Positions 23,612-35,405 of a stretch of 64,000 nt of DNA are shown piece by piece (position 1 is the stretch's first letter; each line of letters starts with the position of its first letter). The stretch lies in NCBI GenBank assembly GCA_905250125.1, contig CAJNOL010000175.1, forward strand, positions 124,001 through 188,000, given 5' to 3'. The notes below the pieces were generated by a model, which saw only the letters and a program-made list of their open reading frames with translations, made no database searches and was not told the DNA's origin. Source of the DNA: Rotaria sordida (lineage: Eukaryota > Rotifera > Eurotatoria > Philodinida > Philodinidae). A program made the translations under genes and the position numbers.

Positions 23612-25084
23612 AGTCCCCCTATGGTAATAGCTAGCCGGAATATGAAAAAATTCTCTATTGGGATTATTAGATCTGAAGACTTCAACTAATCTATTGAAAG
23701 CTTTTGAAAGATGATTTAATTTAATAAAAAACATGAGATGGATTCAACGTAGAATCCGTCAGGCTTGAGTTCGAAAATTGTCGGACACTGTAAGCTTTAC
23801 TCCAATCTTCTTTCATTGAACGGTACTCATCTTACACAAGACCTCGAAGCGGCTAACATGGTAAAAACATTGATATTTTCGATAAAAAAAAGAAAAAAAT
23901 CTTTCTTAGGACTTGTGAATGAAAAACAATTCATTCTTCTCTTTCAGATAAAATCTTTTTCTAAAAACTTCGAATGAATGTCAAAAAATTGATTTTTGTT
24001 TTCCGAAAGCCTCGATCAACACAACTTTGTTGAAATCTTTGGACGTATCAATCATGATAGAAAATCATTTCAGTTCCACAAATAACTTTTTTTTTCAGAT
24101 TTTTGCTAGTTATTATCATCAAGAGGAGAACTAAAAATCATAACCGATCTAAAACTTTTCTGAATGTGTATGAAAATCGCTAGCAGAAAACAATCTTCTC
24201 ATAATTAATAACAGCAACTAGTACATCGTACTTCATATTTTACTTTCACAGAAATTGTGCTACCTGTTTTTTTTCTTTTATTATTATTTTAGTTTTCCAT
24301 CACAAGAAATATCCGTATTTGATGATCATTATTTACGAGTTTCTTCCAATGCGATTAAAATCTGACTTTAATAATACATTAATTATGTTAGAAAATTTTG
24401 TTATTGTAAATTCTTCATATGTACTTAAGAATGAAATAAAAACATGTTGAATTGGATTTTTTAAGATTAAAATGTTGGAAAAACTCCAATGTTTTCTTTT
24501 TCGCAAGATATAAATTGAAAATTTGAAATTAAACTAAATTTTTTTGCTTGAATTTAACATACAGTCAGTATTCGACTATAAGGGCAATGTTTTAGGATAA
24601 TTACATTTAGAATCAAAATCTTTTCTCCAGCCATATTATCTAGTCTTCTAGTGGACCCTCTTATAAATTAAAAGATATCATTAAAAGTAATTGAGATATG
24701 AAGATGAGCCCAAAAATATTGTTGATTTAAATAATAAGAAAACCTTAAAACAGGATATCTAATATAAAAACCGTGTGTTCCACCTCACATTATTCATCTG
24801 CTGACAATAATATCCTTTTACAAATTGAGATGTCTTTCAGCTGTGTTCAATAATTGTATACGAAACTTATGCACGACACTTCCGCGCAGAATTTGGGAAC
24901 GGATAAGAGTGTCAGCTTGACGTTAGTATTAAACTAATGGTAATACTTAGTCTATGAACATTAAACATTAAGAATAAAGCTTCAACACTAATAGCAATCC
25001 AGTTAATTAATTCCGAATTGTTTCCAATAACGTAGTAGTATTTTTAATTGTAATACACATACTAAATGTAGCTTTGGGAGGGAT

Positions 25085-25285
25085 ACATTGGCAAGCTATC
25101 TGTCGCATTTCAGATCCTACAAGCACCGTCGGGAATGCCACAAGCATCATTTGTGATCCTACAGATACCTTCTGAAATGCTATAGACATCGCTTGACATG
25201 CTCTAAGACCTCGGTTGGAATGTTACGGTCATATCCTGTGACGTTATGAACACTTGCGAAGATACTACAATGTGTGATGGATATG
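25085..25285. repeat. 21-bp minisatellite, about 8-9 units
   Basis: Units of 21 bp, often alternating as a 42-bp pair. Examples: CAGATCCTACAAGCACCGTCG (25111), GGAATGCCACAAGCATCATTT (25132), GTGATCCTACAGATACCTTCT (25153), GAAATGCTATAGACATCGCTT (25174). More diverged units run to about 25280. Because 21 is a multiple of three, minus-strand frames show heptad-like repeats, but they are broken by stops and no gene is called. Confidence 0.7.
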
Positions 25286-25391
25286 CATCTGGTCGTTGAA
25301 GAAGAGAAATCTGAACGAATGTTACACTCACTCTCACCTTGCCCGGAATAGTCGCACGCGGTAGTGTCGGTTGCGAAATGGGCATTGGTGT

Positions 25392-25438
25392 GAGTGTGGG
25401 TGTCAGTCTTCCCTTCCACCATACACACACCCACACTC
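25392..25438. repeat. GT/AC-rich inverted repeat
   Basis: GAGTGTGGGTGT at 25392-25403 is complementary to ACACACCCACACTC at 25425-25438, giving a 12-bp stem with a pyrimidine-rich loop of about 21 bases. No known function. Confidence 0.5.
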
Positions 25439-27573
25439 TTAGACTCAATTCTTCCTTAACGCATTGGTCACATAGCTTAGCCGATCATCTCCGTTTGTAT
25501 TCTCATAAAGGCTAATTGTGGAAAGCGTCTTTGTGAAAAATCAAAAATAAATATGTGATATACGAAGGCCAATTCAGAGTCATTCTATTTTGTCGTAGCA
25601 TATTAGCTAGATGTTGTGCTCCATTGTTTTCGATTTTATTTCCGAAAAGAAACAGTTAAACAAACGACTATGTAGGAAAATAGGAATCATTATAACAACT
25701 GCACAAGAACAAGAGTGATCTATGGATATTGTTCTTTTATGTGTTTGAATAAATCATATGGTAGATTTATCAATGGCAAGTAGTCGAACAAACATTTCAT
25801 TCCATTAATTAAAATTTCTCGTATTGATTGAGTGGTTCTGAAGAATGTAATGCACATATCACAACTGTCGTTTTTCAGATTGAATGAAGTCAAATTATCC
25901 AATTTGATAGAAAAACATTTTGAAAAACAGCTATTGTTTCTAAAAAATTTTAAATTTTAATGAAATCTTATTGGAGAAAGATTTGTAGATTTGTTAAATC
26001 ATCAAAAAATGTTCCCGATAATCTAACAGAGGAACAGAAACAAAACGAAGTAATATTCTCAGTTTACATGAATTGTTAGCTTCCAAAATGCATAGGGACG
26101 AGTGTTTCTGAAAGAATCGGACTATTTTTATGATTTGTTCTCTCAGACAACTTTAATTTAAAAGTTTGTACTTGTTATGAAAATATCCTTTGTTCAATTC
26201 TGTACAAAACTTATATCTGCTTTTGATTCAAACATGTTTATATGAACAATTTAGTAAATTGTAATAGTACTTATTCAAAACGCTCACGTTTTTTACAATG
26301 GAAAGCAGTTTATTCGAAATTAATCATTTTTTATTGTTTATGGAAAGCTTCACCTTCCATCAGCGTTAAGCTCTTGTCATCACTGTTTATTATTCGCGAA
26401 GAATTTTAGTTGTTTGATATTTGTATCACTAAGTTTTATTTTTAATTTAAGAAGAATTCAATAACATATTGGCAATGGCAAATGGCTGTTAGAGTTTACA
26501 TCTCTTCTTTTCTCCTTCGATATCATTTCTTCACTATGTAGTGTTGAACTTAACGATATCTATTCATTTTAGTCTTCGCTTGTGCGATTATTGGATATAT
26601 GTGTGTTTACAGTGATATAGACATGGCTGGAGTGATCAATTAACTTATCGAGGATAGAGATGAAGCTACTATTTCAGTTCATCACAATGCTGTATCGAAA
26701 TATCATTATGAGAATAAATTTATGAATAGAAATGAAGTAAGAGAGATCAACGAATTGTTGCCAGTTTTAAAGCCGTTTTGTTTTTTCATAGCTAGAAAAA
26801 TGTTTACCGAAATCACATTCGACAATTTGGTTTGGCATGTTTTCGTCTTCGTTCGTTAAAAGAAAAATAGCGAAGGTTTAAGAAAAGAAAACATTAAGAA
26901 ATTTGTACATAGCAAGAAATAAAAATAAAGTTTATTAACGCTTTTGCATAATAAGTTTTAATCAAATGCAAATATACGTTTTGTAGAGAATTAGATAAAG
27001 AACTCTTTCATAACAAGCAGAAACTTTAGACAAGGAAAGCTGACTAAGCAAAACATATTATATACTTAAATGGTCATATTTTGTTCTAATGTGTCTATTA
27101 TTCTCATCATTTTTGAGCTTAACTTTCTCGATTATATACTCAAAAGTGTTCCATTGAATAGTTTTACTGACAAGAGCGTACAAAGATCGTATATATTCAG
27201 AAACATAAGTACCATATTACAAGTTTACGAATGCTGTTTCACTGCATAAAAGTATCTACAGTTTATACATTATAGTAAATTGAATGGATTAGATTACTGT
27301 ATATATGTTGGACATTGATACGACTCGGCAGGACATCATCTTAAACAATATTTCACAAGACGATCAGAAGCAAACTTTCCCAAAGAGTGAATTAACAATG
27401 GCACCTTATCAATGATTGTTGTTTGTTTACTATTTGTCTAAACGATCATCGAAATAATCAGTCTGGACACGAAGTGAATCGAAACGAAGATCATCGAATA
27501 TCTTACGATCAATCCTTCTATTTGCTCTTTCAGATCATTTATCATGTAAATCCATACATATCCATATATATAT

Positions 27574-29037
27574 CAGAGCTAGTAACAGGGCACTTTTGTC
27601 CAGCCTGTCGGCTGAATTATCTTGCCTGACCTGCAGGCTAAACCAGGCCGATTGATATTTCTGTTTTTCTTCAGATTCATTACATTTTTCACTCTACTTT
27701 AATTCATGATATTGGTTTCAATTAAATATTTAATTTGTTTCCATAAAGATGATAGAATAACAATTTCTCCCAGAAAATAGTGAATAAAAAAAGAAGCAAG
27801 CATTATCAATATTTTTCATACAAAAGAGATTTAGGTTAACAAAATTTTATGATGATATCAGTACTGTTTCACACAATCGTAAACTAATTAACCATAATAA
27901 AAACAGCATATAATAAGACAAAGAAAGAGAAGTTCAAAGAGGATCAGGGTTGCCAGATCAAAAACTTAAAATTCAGAAAGTTTTGTTTCAAAAAAGAACA
28001 CAATCAGAATTTTTTTGAACAAAATCAGAAATAATTTAGAAAAAGCTTATTTTTGCAAATAATTGGCCAGGATATTAATATGCTCGTAGCACATGTTTTA
28101 CGGACTTTTTCTTTTAATTAACCTTACTTTATGACCATAGATATTCTATTGTAAAGAATGACAATCTAATAAGTATGTTGTTTCATTAATGCGAAACACA
28201 AAAGACATTTAGTGTCGAGTTCATCCACTAGACTCGAATTTCATTCGTAAAAAATATACAAAAACAAATTAAATATATATTGTATAGGTTAAGAGATTCT
28301 GTGAAAGAGAAATACATTATTTAATATCTATTTGACAATATTGTTCATATTTTCTCTTTTTCGATCGATTTCGCTTTGACCAATGTGTTTGAGTTGAAGT
28401 CTGTTTATAAAGTTGTTCAGAAAAATAATTACTATTCATTCTTATTTAAGTTGAGCATCATTATACTAATGAGTTATAATCGTATTTCACGTCTGTAAGA
28501 AAACTGCGATCTAAAACAGTTCACAATTGGAAAGAAAAACAGGAAAATTCAGAAGTACCGAAATCGAAAAACAATTAGAACATCAGAAAGTATTCAGAAA
28601 AATTTTCTAAATTCAGAAACTTTCCTTTTTGTACCAGAAGATCGAGCAATCCTGAAGAGAGTGTACAAGGGAAATGGAGAGAATAAAGAAAAGAATGATA
28701 ACAATAGATAGAAAATTTGCATTCCACTATCGAATTTTGCAACTACACAAACGCAATGCATTTTATCTTATTGTTCAGGATCTAAATAGGTTCTCCTGTT
28801 CGCTGATGTTAATCTTGCAATATCCAACTGACGCTCTATTCCAGTATTAGTCATTGGAATAGTAAGTTATTTGTTTGTTAACTGAATTTTAATGGCAAAC
28901 ATATCAATTTGTAGCAGTATCTTATTCTCAAAGTTGACTTCTAGAAAAATTAGTATTATACTTCATCTAGGCCACCAACTTTGGCCTGGTCGCCTGGTCT
29001 GCTGCCTACCAGGTATTAAGCCAGGCTAGCAGCTCTG
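27574..29037. mobile_element. Possible degenerate TIR element hosting a nested MITE
   Basis: GC-rich segments at 27574-27655 and 28970-29037 look like inverted copies. Both start TCAGAGCT read inward and then carry AGCCTG, GGCT-AAT, a GCCTG/GGCAG block and end in CCAGGCC. The interior has no transposase. I could not find a matching target duplication (flanks ATATATAT and ATTCAGAA), so the assignment is tentative. Confidence 0.35.
27945..28654. mobile_element. hAT-like non-autonomous element (MITE), 710 bp
   Basis: The ends are CAGGGTTGCCAGATC at 27945 and its imperfect complement GATCGAGCAATCCTG ending at 28654; CAGGGTTG-type termini are typical of hAT transposons. Imperfect 8-bp flanking repeats AAGAGGAT (27937-27944) and AAGAGAGT (28655-28662) agree at 6 of 8 positions. 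The subterminal regions are rich in ATTCAGAA repeats in both orientations, a plausible transposase-binding array. There is no ORF, so it would need a transposase in trans. Confidence 0.6.
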
Positions 29038-29673
29038 ATTCAGAATATCATATTGGTTTTTTTGATCTTACCTTTCAGGCTAATTTCTTCGAAATATGGG
29101 GCAAAAAATCGTTAAATCATTCCTGAAGACTTGTATTCCTTGAATCTCGTCAAGTGATCAGTATGCTTTCATAGATATTTTTATACCGTTTTGTAACTCA
29201 AACAGTTCTGAATCAGACACACTAAACCTTTTTTTTTGTAAAGTCTATCACAGATTTGAAATAGTTTATGAAAGACTGGAAGAGTATCATAAAAACCACT
29301 TTTTTCAGTCATTTCATTGAGTGACATAATCCTTGGTCAATTATATCAAATTTCAATTTTTTTTTCATTCGAAACTAGAAAAAAATTCTCTATCAGATGT
29401 ACTAGTTGTAGAGATTTTATAAGTGGTTATTAACCAAAAATATCTAGGTGATCTGAATCATCTCAGATAAATTTTCATTTGAGAAAAGATGACGAACAGA
29501 GGAGACCGTGTTATGCATATTGCATCGCAATCATACAGTCGTTCATCAAGATATTCTCAGGTCCTATAGAAGATACTTCAGGCTATCTAATGGTATGTTT
29601 TTTAGTTTTTCAAGAACTGATAAAAAATGAATTAAGAGATGGAGAAATCAGGTATCGTCATTTCCGCTGGAAT

Positions 29674-29707
29674 GATCCGAGTTACCCCAAGTGGGGTAAT
29701 TCGGATC
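29674..29707. repeat. Strong short hairpin
   Basis: GATCCGAGTTACCCC pairs with GGGGTAATTCGGATC (14 of 15 positions) across a 4-base AAGT loop. It is not followed by a T-run and sits in non-coding DNA. A terminator role does not apply in a eukaryote; it may be a transposon end or a recombination junction. Confidence 0.6.
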
Positions 29708-29800
29708 AGTTTCACACCACTTTTATCATTTTCATTGATACTTTTTTCCAATACATTATTTTTCGGAGATTCTTTCGTCAGTAAATGGAGAAAACTTCGA

Positions 29801-30487
29801 ACTCCTATCGGCGCCAGAATATAAGGCACCTACTCGTTTTTTGAATAAATTTTCATAGGAACAAGATAGAGACCTGCGATTTTCAGCATTTGATAGCCAA
29901 GACCCAAGAGCATATTTTTGTAAGCAAAAACTTTTCTGACAAAAGTTCGAAGTTTGGTTTTTCAGAGTATCTTTGAAAAACCACGCTGGCATTTTAAAAA
30001 TTGTCATAGAAATCTATTGATTTTTTTACATATTCGGAATCAGCATCAAAAACTGCGTCGACTCATATTTTTCTAGTCTTTTAACAAAATTTTTTTTCGC
30101 CGAAAAATTCGTTCTTCGTCATCTTTCCACTGAATTCATTTATTGATGTGGTCCTGAGGATGATTAGAGGCAAATTTTCGACGAAAAAAAAAATTTCGTT
30201 AAAAGACTAGAAAAGTACATGAGTCGACGCAGTTTTTGATGCTGATTCCGAATATGTAAAAAAATCAATAGACTTCTATGACAATTTTCAAAACGCCAGC
30301 GTCATTTTTCAAAGATCTTCTGAAAAAACCAAACTTCGGACATTTTCTCAGAAAAGTTTTTGCTTACAAAAATATGCTCTTGGGTCTTGTCTATCAAATG
30401 TTGAAAATCGCAGGTCTCTATCTTGTTCCTATGAAAAGTTATTCAAAAAACAAGCAGGTGCCTTATATTCTGGCGCCGATATTAGTT
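29801..30487. repeat. Long palindrome (foldback element), family F
   Basis: The outer arms ATCGGCGCCAGAATATAAGGCACCTAC (29807) and GTGCCTTATATTCTGGCGCCGAT (ending 30480) are nearly perfect. Pairing continues inward through AGGAACAAGATAGAGACCTGCGATTTTC and GCATCAAAAACTGCGTCGACTCAT to a centre near 30140. Because it is a palindrome, each arm carries an outward-facing open frame for a similar peptide: minus 29756-30007 and plus 30278-30556, both beginning MTIFK then FFKD. That similarity reflects the palindrome and is not evidence for two genes. Confidence 0.85.
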
Positions 30488-32247
30488 ATGATACAAAAAT
30501 CATCGCTTGATGATGTAAAATGTCCGAGAACGGGCGAAAACAAAATGAAATTTTGAGTTTTTGATCGGAATAACCTCAGAGAACTCTACTTGATTTATTT
30601 GTCGAACAGTTTAGTTTTGTCAGATATTAATTTTCTTGATGACATCACAATTTTCAGGTTAATTTTTGAGCAATTGGTTTTTCAGTTTCTTTGAGGATTG
30701 TAAACAAAGTTATTCATACGATTAGATAGGCTATATTTCGAAGTATATTTCTCTATATTTAAATCTTGAAAAAGTGCGATTTTCATTTTAAGCCGAATGT
30801 TTGCCTAGATGGATATCGTGGTATGGGTGTGCCTATGTAGCTGTTTGATTTTCGATGTAGATGTGGATGAGTATTAGGTCCCTGTTCCATCCACAACCAT
30901 ATCCATGCCTTCATTTAGTACTTGTTAATAAATATTGTGAAATTAAAAAAAAATTTGTTATTACTTTAATGGTTTGTCTTTCTTTACCTTGTCTTGTTCA
31001 TCAAAACAAAATTTCATGTTTCATCTAGTCAAAATTGAAATTTTAATTTTGATCACAACACATATTCATTTCTATTTTTGATAAATTCATTGAATGAACT
31101 GTTATTTAATAAAACAAAAAAAAGTAGGAGTATATTTTTTTCATACTGAATGCCAATGTCTGACTCGGGTTGGGTCACAAAAATGTGACCCATGTCCAAC
31201 ACTGCTGGACGTCCAGACCAGATTGATGAAAGAGGACCTAGAGAAGAGAGATCAAAACATACGTTTTTTATCTCAACATCCTTTATGGATGATCCCTTAT
31301 TTGTTTGTTTTCAATAGTTAATATCAATAAAATATTCATGCATTATTCATAAGAAATTGATTATGATTGAGAAAAAGAATATAGAACAATAATTGCATTA
31401 TGAATTTCTTCAAAATTGATACAAGATATTTTTTTAATATTTTTATAATGGTTTTCAATTTGAAAAAAATTTCTTCTATTCTAAGTGACAATATATAAAA
31501 TATCTATCTACTTGTTCTACAAAAAAACCTATCTTTTGATTTTCAATTGTTAATTCTAAATATTATTGCTGTCATTAAGTTGATTGTAGCGAAAGTAATA
31601 CAAACTTATTTTAATATGATATATAGTGACAAAAAAGACTATAATACATCATAAATAACTTCACTATTTTTCTTTTTCTACTTAGAACTTCTCTCGATTT
31701 CATGATAATTGTTCTTATGAATCCAGTCGACTGTTCATAGAGAACCATCTGTTTTTTTTTTGAGTAGGCGTCTTACTTGTTTCTATTTTCATCCTATATT
31801 GTTCGCCTAACGAGATTTTTTTTCTATTCTCGGAAAAAAATATCCACCCACGTAGTTAACATAGAATGAATGAATGAGCGAACTGACTAGCTTTATGCTG
31901 AGCGTTTGTCGATAGGAATAAATAAATGACGTTTCAATGACGTAGTTCCCGTTTTTCTTCTATTTAGCTTTTATGTTTTCTCTTGCATTCTCTTTTTTCT
32001 TTCCTTTTTTCTATATATTCAATTTTCATCCCGAACGCCCACTATTGCTTTTATCCTTCTTCTATCAACAGTTAGAGATAGAGAACAGAGAAAGTAAGAC
32101 CTCATTATTCTTGAACGCATAAGCTCGATAACACACATATAGAGTCCCACACATACATCAAAAAGCAGTAATTGTGAGTACATCATCCGAAACGTTTCTT
32201 GTTCAAGAAGAAGTTATTTTTATTATTTATTTCATAGATATTCAATC

Positions 32248-32883
32248 ATGCAATTTATTTCCTTTTGCCTTTTTACTATTATTTGTGGCTATTCATTGGT
32301 CATTTCAGCTCCTGTCAATCAAAGTAAAAATCTTTTTTTCTTAGATATTTAATAATATAAAAAAAAATAAATGATTATGTCATATTTAGATACCCCTGAT
32401 TCTCAAGAAACCAAACAACAAAAAGCAACTGCTATTGCTGGTCGTCTTTTAAAAGAACTTGCTAATGAACAACTTGCATCAAATCATAAAGAAGAATCTT
32501 TAATAAAAGATGAAAATAAGCAACCTAAAACAGAAAAAGTTGAAGCACATTTATCAAAAGAAAGTGATAATATTGATGATGACGACACTGACTTTATTCC
32601 AATAGTTGATGATTTATATGAAATATATGGTAATAAATATAATCAAGAACCTGATGATGAAGAATCGTCTTCAGAATTTATCGATAATGAATACTTGTTG
32701 CCGATCAATAGACAACAATTAATGAGATATTTTGCTGAAGAAGAAGATAGTATGTCATTGAAATCCTATATAAAACTATTTTTGTTTTTTAAATCTAAAT
32801 TTTTATTAGGTGATGAAAATTTAACACCAGTGATACATTCACCAGTAATGGATGATACTCTAATGACAGCTGAAAGCCATTGA
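32248..32883 (+). CDS. Small secreted acidic protein of unknown function, 3 exons
   Basis: Exons 32248-32323, 32390-32749 and 32810-32883 join in frame to 169 residues. Residues 1-22 are a clear signal peptide (MQFISFCLFTIICGYSLVIS) followed by APVNQ. The mature chain is hydrophilic and strongly acidic (DNIDDDDTDF, PDDEESSSEF, FAEEEDSDEN). One short amphipathic piece (AIAGRLLKELANEQLASN) stands out. There are no cysteines in the mature part and no transmembrane segment. The profile resembles acidic granule or propeptide-type secreted proteins (for example granin-like), but no canonical motif or convincing dibasic-bounded peptide with an amidation Gly is visible. I do not recognise the family. 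The upstream A/T- and AG-rich 500 bp has no other gene. It converges with the RING gene. Confidence 0.7.
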
Positions 32884-33177
32884 CAACAACGCCATTTAGT
32901 TTATTAAAAAACAAAAGATATCATCTATTCTCCATAATTGAATATGTAATGATAAAAAAAAGAAAATGTGAAAACATTAATAACTGTTTCACAACAACAA
33001 AGAAAAAAATAATGAATTATATTAAAAAGAATAATTATATATTTATTTTTCTTTTATTTCAGTGTATATAACTATTCATGTTGTACATGTATGTGAATGT
33101 ATCACAAAAAAAAAAGACAGAGTATTTACAGAAAACATGCTCCCCAAATAAATCTAATTTAGTGTTTTTTGTTTATG

Positions 33178-34746
33178 TTATATTGATTCTCCATCACGGC
33201 TACTTCGATAAACACGAAGAATATCATCAACTGGAGCTCGACATATTGGACATTTGACGACGGTAGTAGATCTTGTTTGTCGAAGATTTAATCCACACAT
33301 ATAACATACACAGAGATGACCACAACGATAAAGTACTGTATCAGCAATAGCAGTCAAACATATTGTACAATGACCAGCATTCATTGGTTGACTTGCTGTA
33401 GTTATCATAGTTGAGGAATTATTAGCAATAGCACTTGCTACTTCTTGACGTAATGATCTTTGCATATCCATTTGCATAGAAAACATCAGCTGTAACATTT
33501 GTTGCATGGTATCAAGTCGTGATGATAATTCATCAACAGTTAAAGTAGACTATAGAATATAAATATTACTTGTATGAAGAGAGAAAAATTGTTCATTAGA
33601 TAAAATACTTACGGCATGCGTATTAGGTGTTGTTCGTATTGGAGTAGGAACAGGCGGAGCACGTGGTGTTGCAATTATTGGTCTTGGTTGTTGTTCTTCT
33701 TGAGGTGGTGCTCCTCGTTGCAAATGATTCTATTTAATGAACATGTGTATTTTATATTAAGTTATCGTTAAGACAAATCAACTTACATAAATATTCTGTT
33801 CAAGATGTCGACGAAAATCACTTTCTAAAGCACTTGTTACTAATTGTCGATGAACAAGATCACTAATTTCTAAAACAATGATTTCACGTTGTAATTGAGT
33901 TATTATTTGCCATGCATGTAGTTCACGTTCTGGTCTATAGAAATAATTAACTTACTAGATAGATACATAATTAAAATAGAATACCTTTCGATATTGAATG
34001 GCTCATGCCTAGGAATTAGATTAATTTGAGAACTTTGTTGTTGGCCTCTAATAACTGGTTCAATCTGTACTGGTGACGTTGGTGAACCTTGTGTAATTTG
34101 TGAATGTTGTTGTTGTTGTTGTTCAATAATAGTTGATGATAACGTTTGTGGCATAGGTGGTGCTTGCGGAATTTGTTGTGCTGGTGATATTGTTTGTGTG
34201 ACAATGGAACGTCGAATAGCATTTTCAAGATCTTGTCGAAATGCTGTACTACTTAATGCAGCTGATACACATCGACGATTAGCTAATGCATCAATATCAG
34301 CCAGATGAGCACTAGGTATAACAGGTCGAGTTGATGGTGTTCTTACGTTTTGTTGGTGTTCATGAATATTATTTAGAAAGGTTTCAATTCGTTCACGATT
34401 TGGTTGACCAGTTACAGGTCGTTCACCCAAACGTAAATGACGTAATTCAAACATAACTTCAATACGTTGTCGTTCAATAAAACGTGTAAATGCATCAGCT
34501 TCAATTTCAAGTACTGAACGAGTTATATCTACTTCACTTCTCGAACTCGAACTACATTCAGATTCATAACCATTTTCATGAACAATTGTTGTCATTTGTT
34601 CATCTAAATAATTCAATATAAAATAATTCTCAACAAAAAATGTATTTTCTTTTAAATTAATTACCTTTGCTAATAAATGTTACTTCAACTCCTTCTTCAT
34701 CAGAAGCTACATTCGAATCTGTTACATGTATAGATTCGTTTGCCAT
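33178..34746 (-). CDS. RING-finger (C3HC4) E3 ubiquitin ligase, 5 exons
   Basis: Minus-strand exons 34665-34746, 33985-34603, 33787-33934, 33613-33729 and 33178-33549 join in frame to 445 residues. The N-terminal two thirds are Arg/Glu-rich with low-complexity Gln/Pro segments (about residues 165-215 and 285-320) and helical Arg-rich stretches (ERQRIEVMFELRHLRLGERP). A hydrophobic/Met-rich helix (MQQMLQLMFSMQMDMQ) precedes the RING at about 382-428: CTIC, RCGHLCVCYMC, KCPICRAPVDD, with all eight C3HC4 ligands present. The C-terminal position and the CGHLCxC..C / CPICR form resemble the neuralized-type and related HC-RING E3s. The N-terminal part has no recognisable substrate domain. It should act with an E2 in ubiquitin transfer; the substrate is unknown. 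The stop TAA is only 295 bp from the convergent neighbour's stop. Confidence 0.88.
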
Positions 34747-35405
34747 TTATTATTAGTTTTGTAAATAGAGACTATTTCGTTTGATGTAAAATGCATACAA
34801 TGTATATATATATGGAGAAAGACGAGCGTCTATGACCTGGTTAAACATTGCATAACAAACTCTTGATACGCAAAATATGTGATTCACTCGTTAGATAGTC
34901 TTACGTTATACTTTATTTTGACTATGAGTATAAAAGATGCGCCAATAGGTAGGCATGAGTCACATATTAACCTTTATACAAAAAGATGAATAAATCGAGC
35001 GCTTTTAACTGTCATATTTCAAACGTTTATACTTATCGTAAGAGTTAAAATTATAGATAATTATAAATAGATGATTCATTATTTATTTTTTATAAAAAAA
35101 AAACAACTCAAAACAATCTTCTGATAACTTTATCATATTTTTTAATGTTCACAATAACATAAATTTTTTGTTTTTCAATCTTGTAATGAACTAAAAAGAA
35201 ACATACTAGGCGCGTATTTACGTGGATTATCATTAGATATTTTTCCCAAAAAAATAAAATAAAATAAAATAAATATGATTAAAACAAACGAATTTATTAT
35301 TCATTTTATTGTTCATGAACGATTTTTTTCTTTTCTATTTTTCTTGTTATAATAAAACAACATTTAAAACGAAATATAATTAAATATTCAAAATATTCTT
35401 GAATT
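34747..35405. other. Divergent intergenic/promoter region
   Basis: 660 bp between the RING gene (-) and the gene starting at 35406 (+), so it must hold both promoters. AT-rich with TATATATATAT near 34801-34812 (about 55 bp upstream of the RING ATG) and an (AAAAT)n run at 35250-35274. No ORF or RNA gene recognised. Confidence 0.5.
35250..35274. repeat. (AAAAT)n microsatellite
   Basis: About five copies of AAAAT. Confidence 0.8.

Larger units (their letters stand above)
20898..32247. other. 11-kb gene desert with coding relics and repeats
   Basis: No intact gene found. Listed separately are the relic at 22.9-23.6 kb, the minisatellite at 25.1 kb, the GT/AC-rich hairpin at 25.4 kb, MITEs at 27.6-29.0 kb, the hairpin at 29.67 kb and the palindrome at 29.8-30.5 kb. 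Other coding-looking scraps with stops are near 22222-22325 (EQLITQAIHNLDGIYG frame), 25720-25902 minus (about 60 codons, LDNLTSFNLKNDSCDM) and 26643-26858 plus (LIEDRDEATISVHHNAVSKY). They have no start, no splice partners or no recognisable family, so they are not called genes. Confidence 0.5.

Noticed and set aside
25180-25448. Overlapping minus-strand ORFs (84 and 81 codons)
   Set aside because: Frames run through the 21-bp minisatellite and the GT/AC hairpin; no start context, splice partners or homology.
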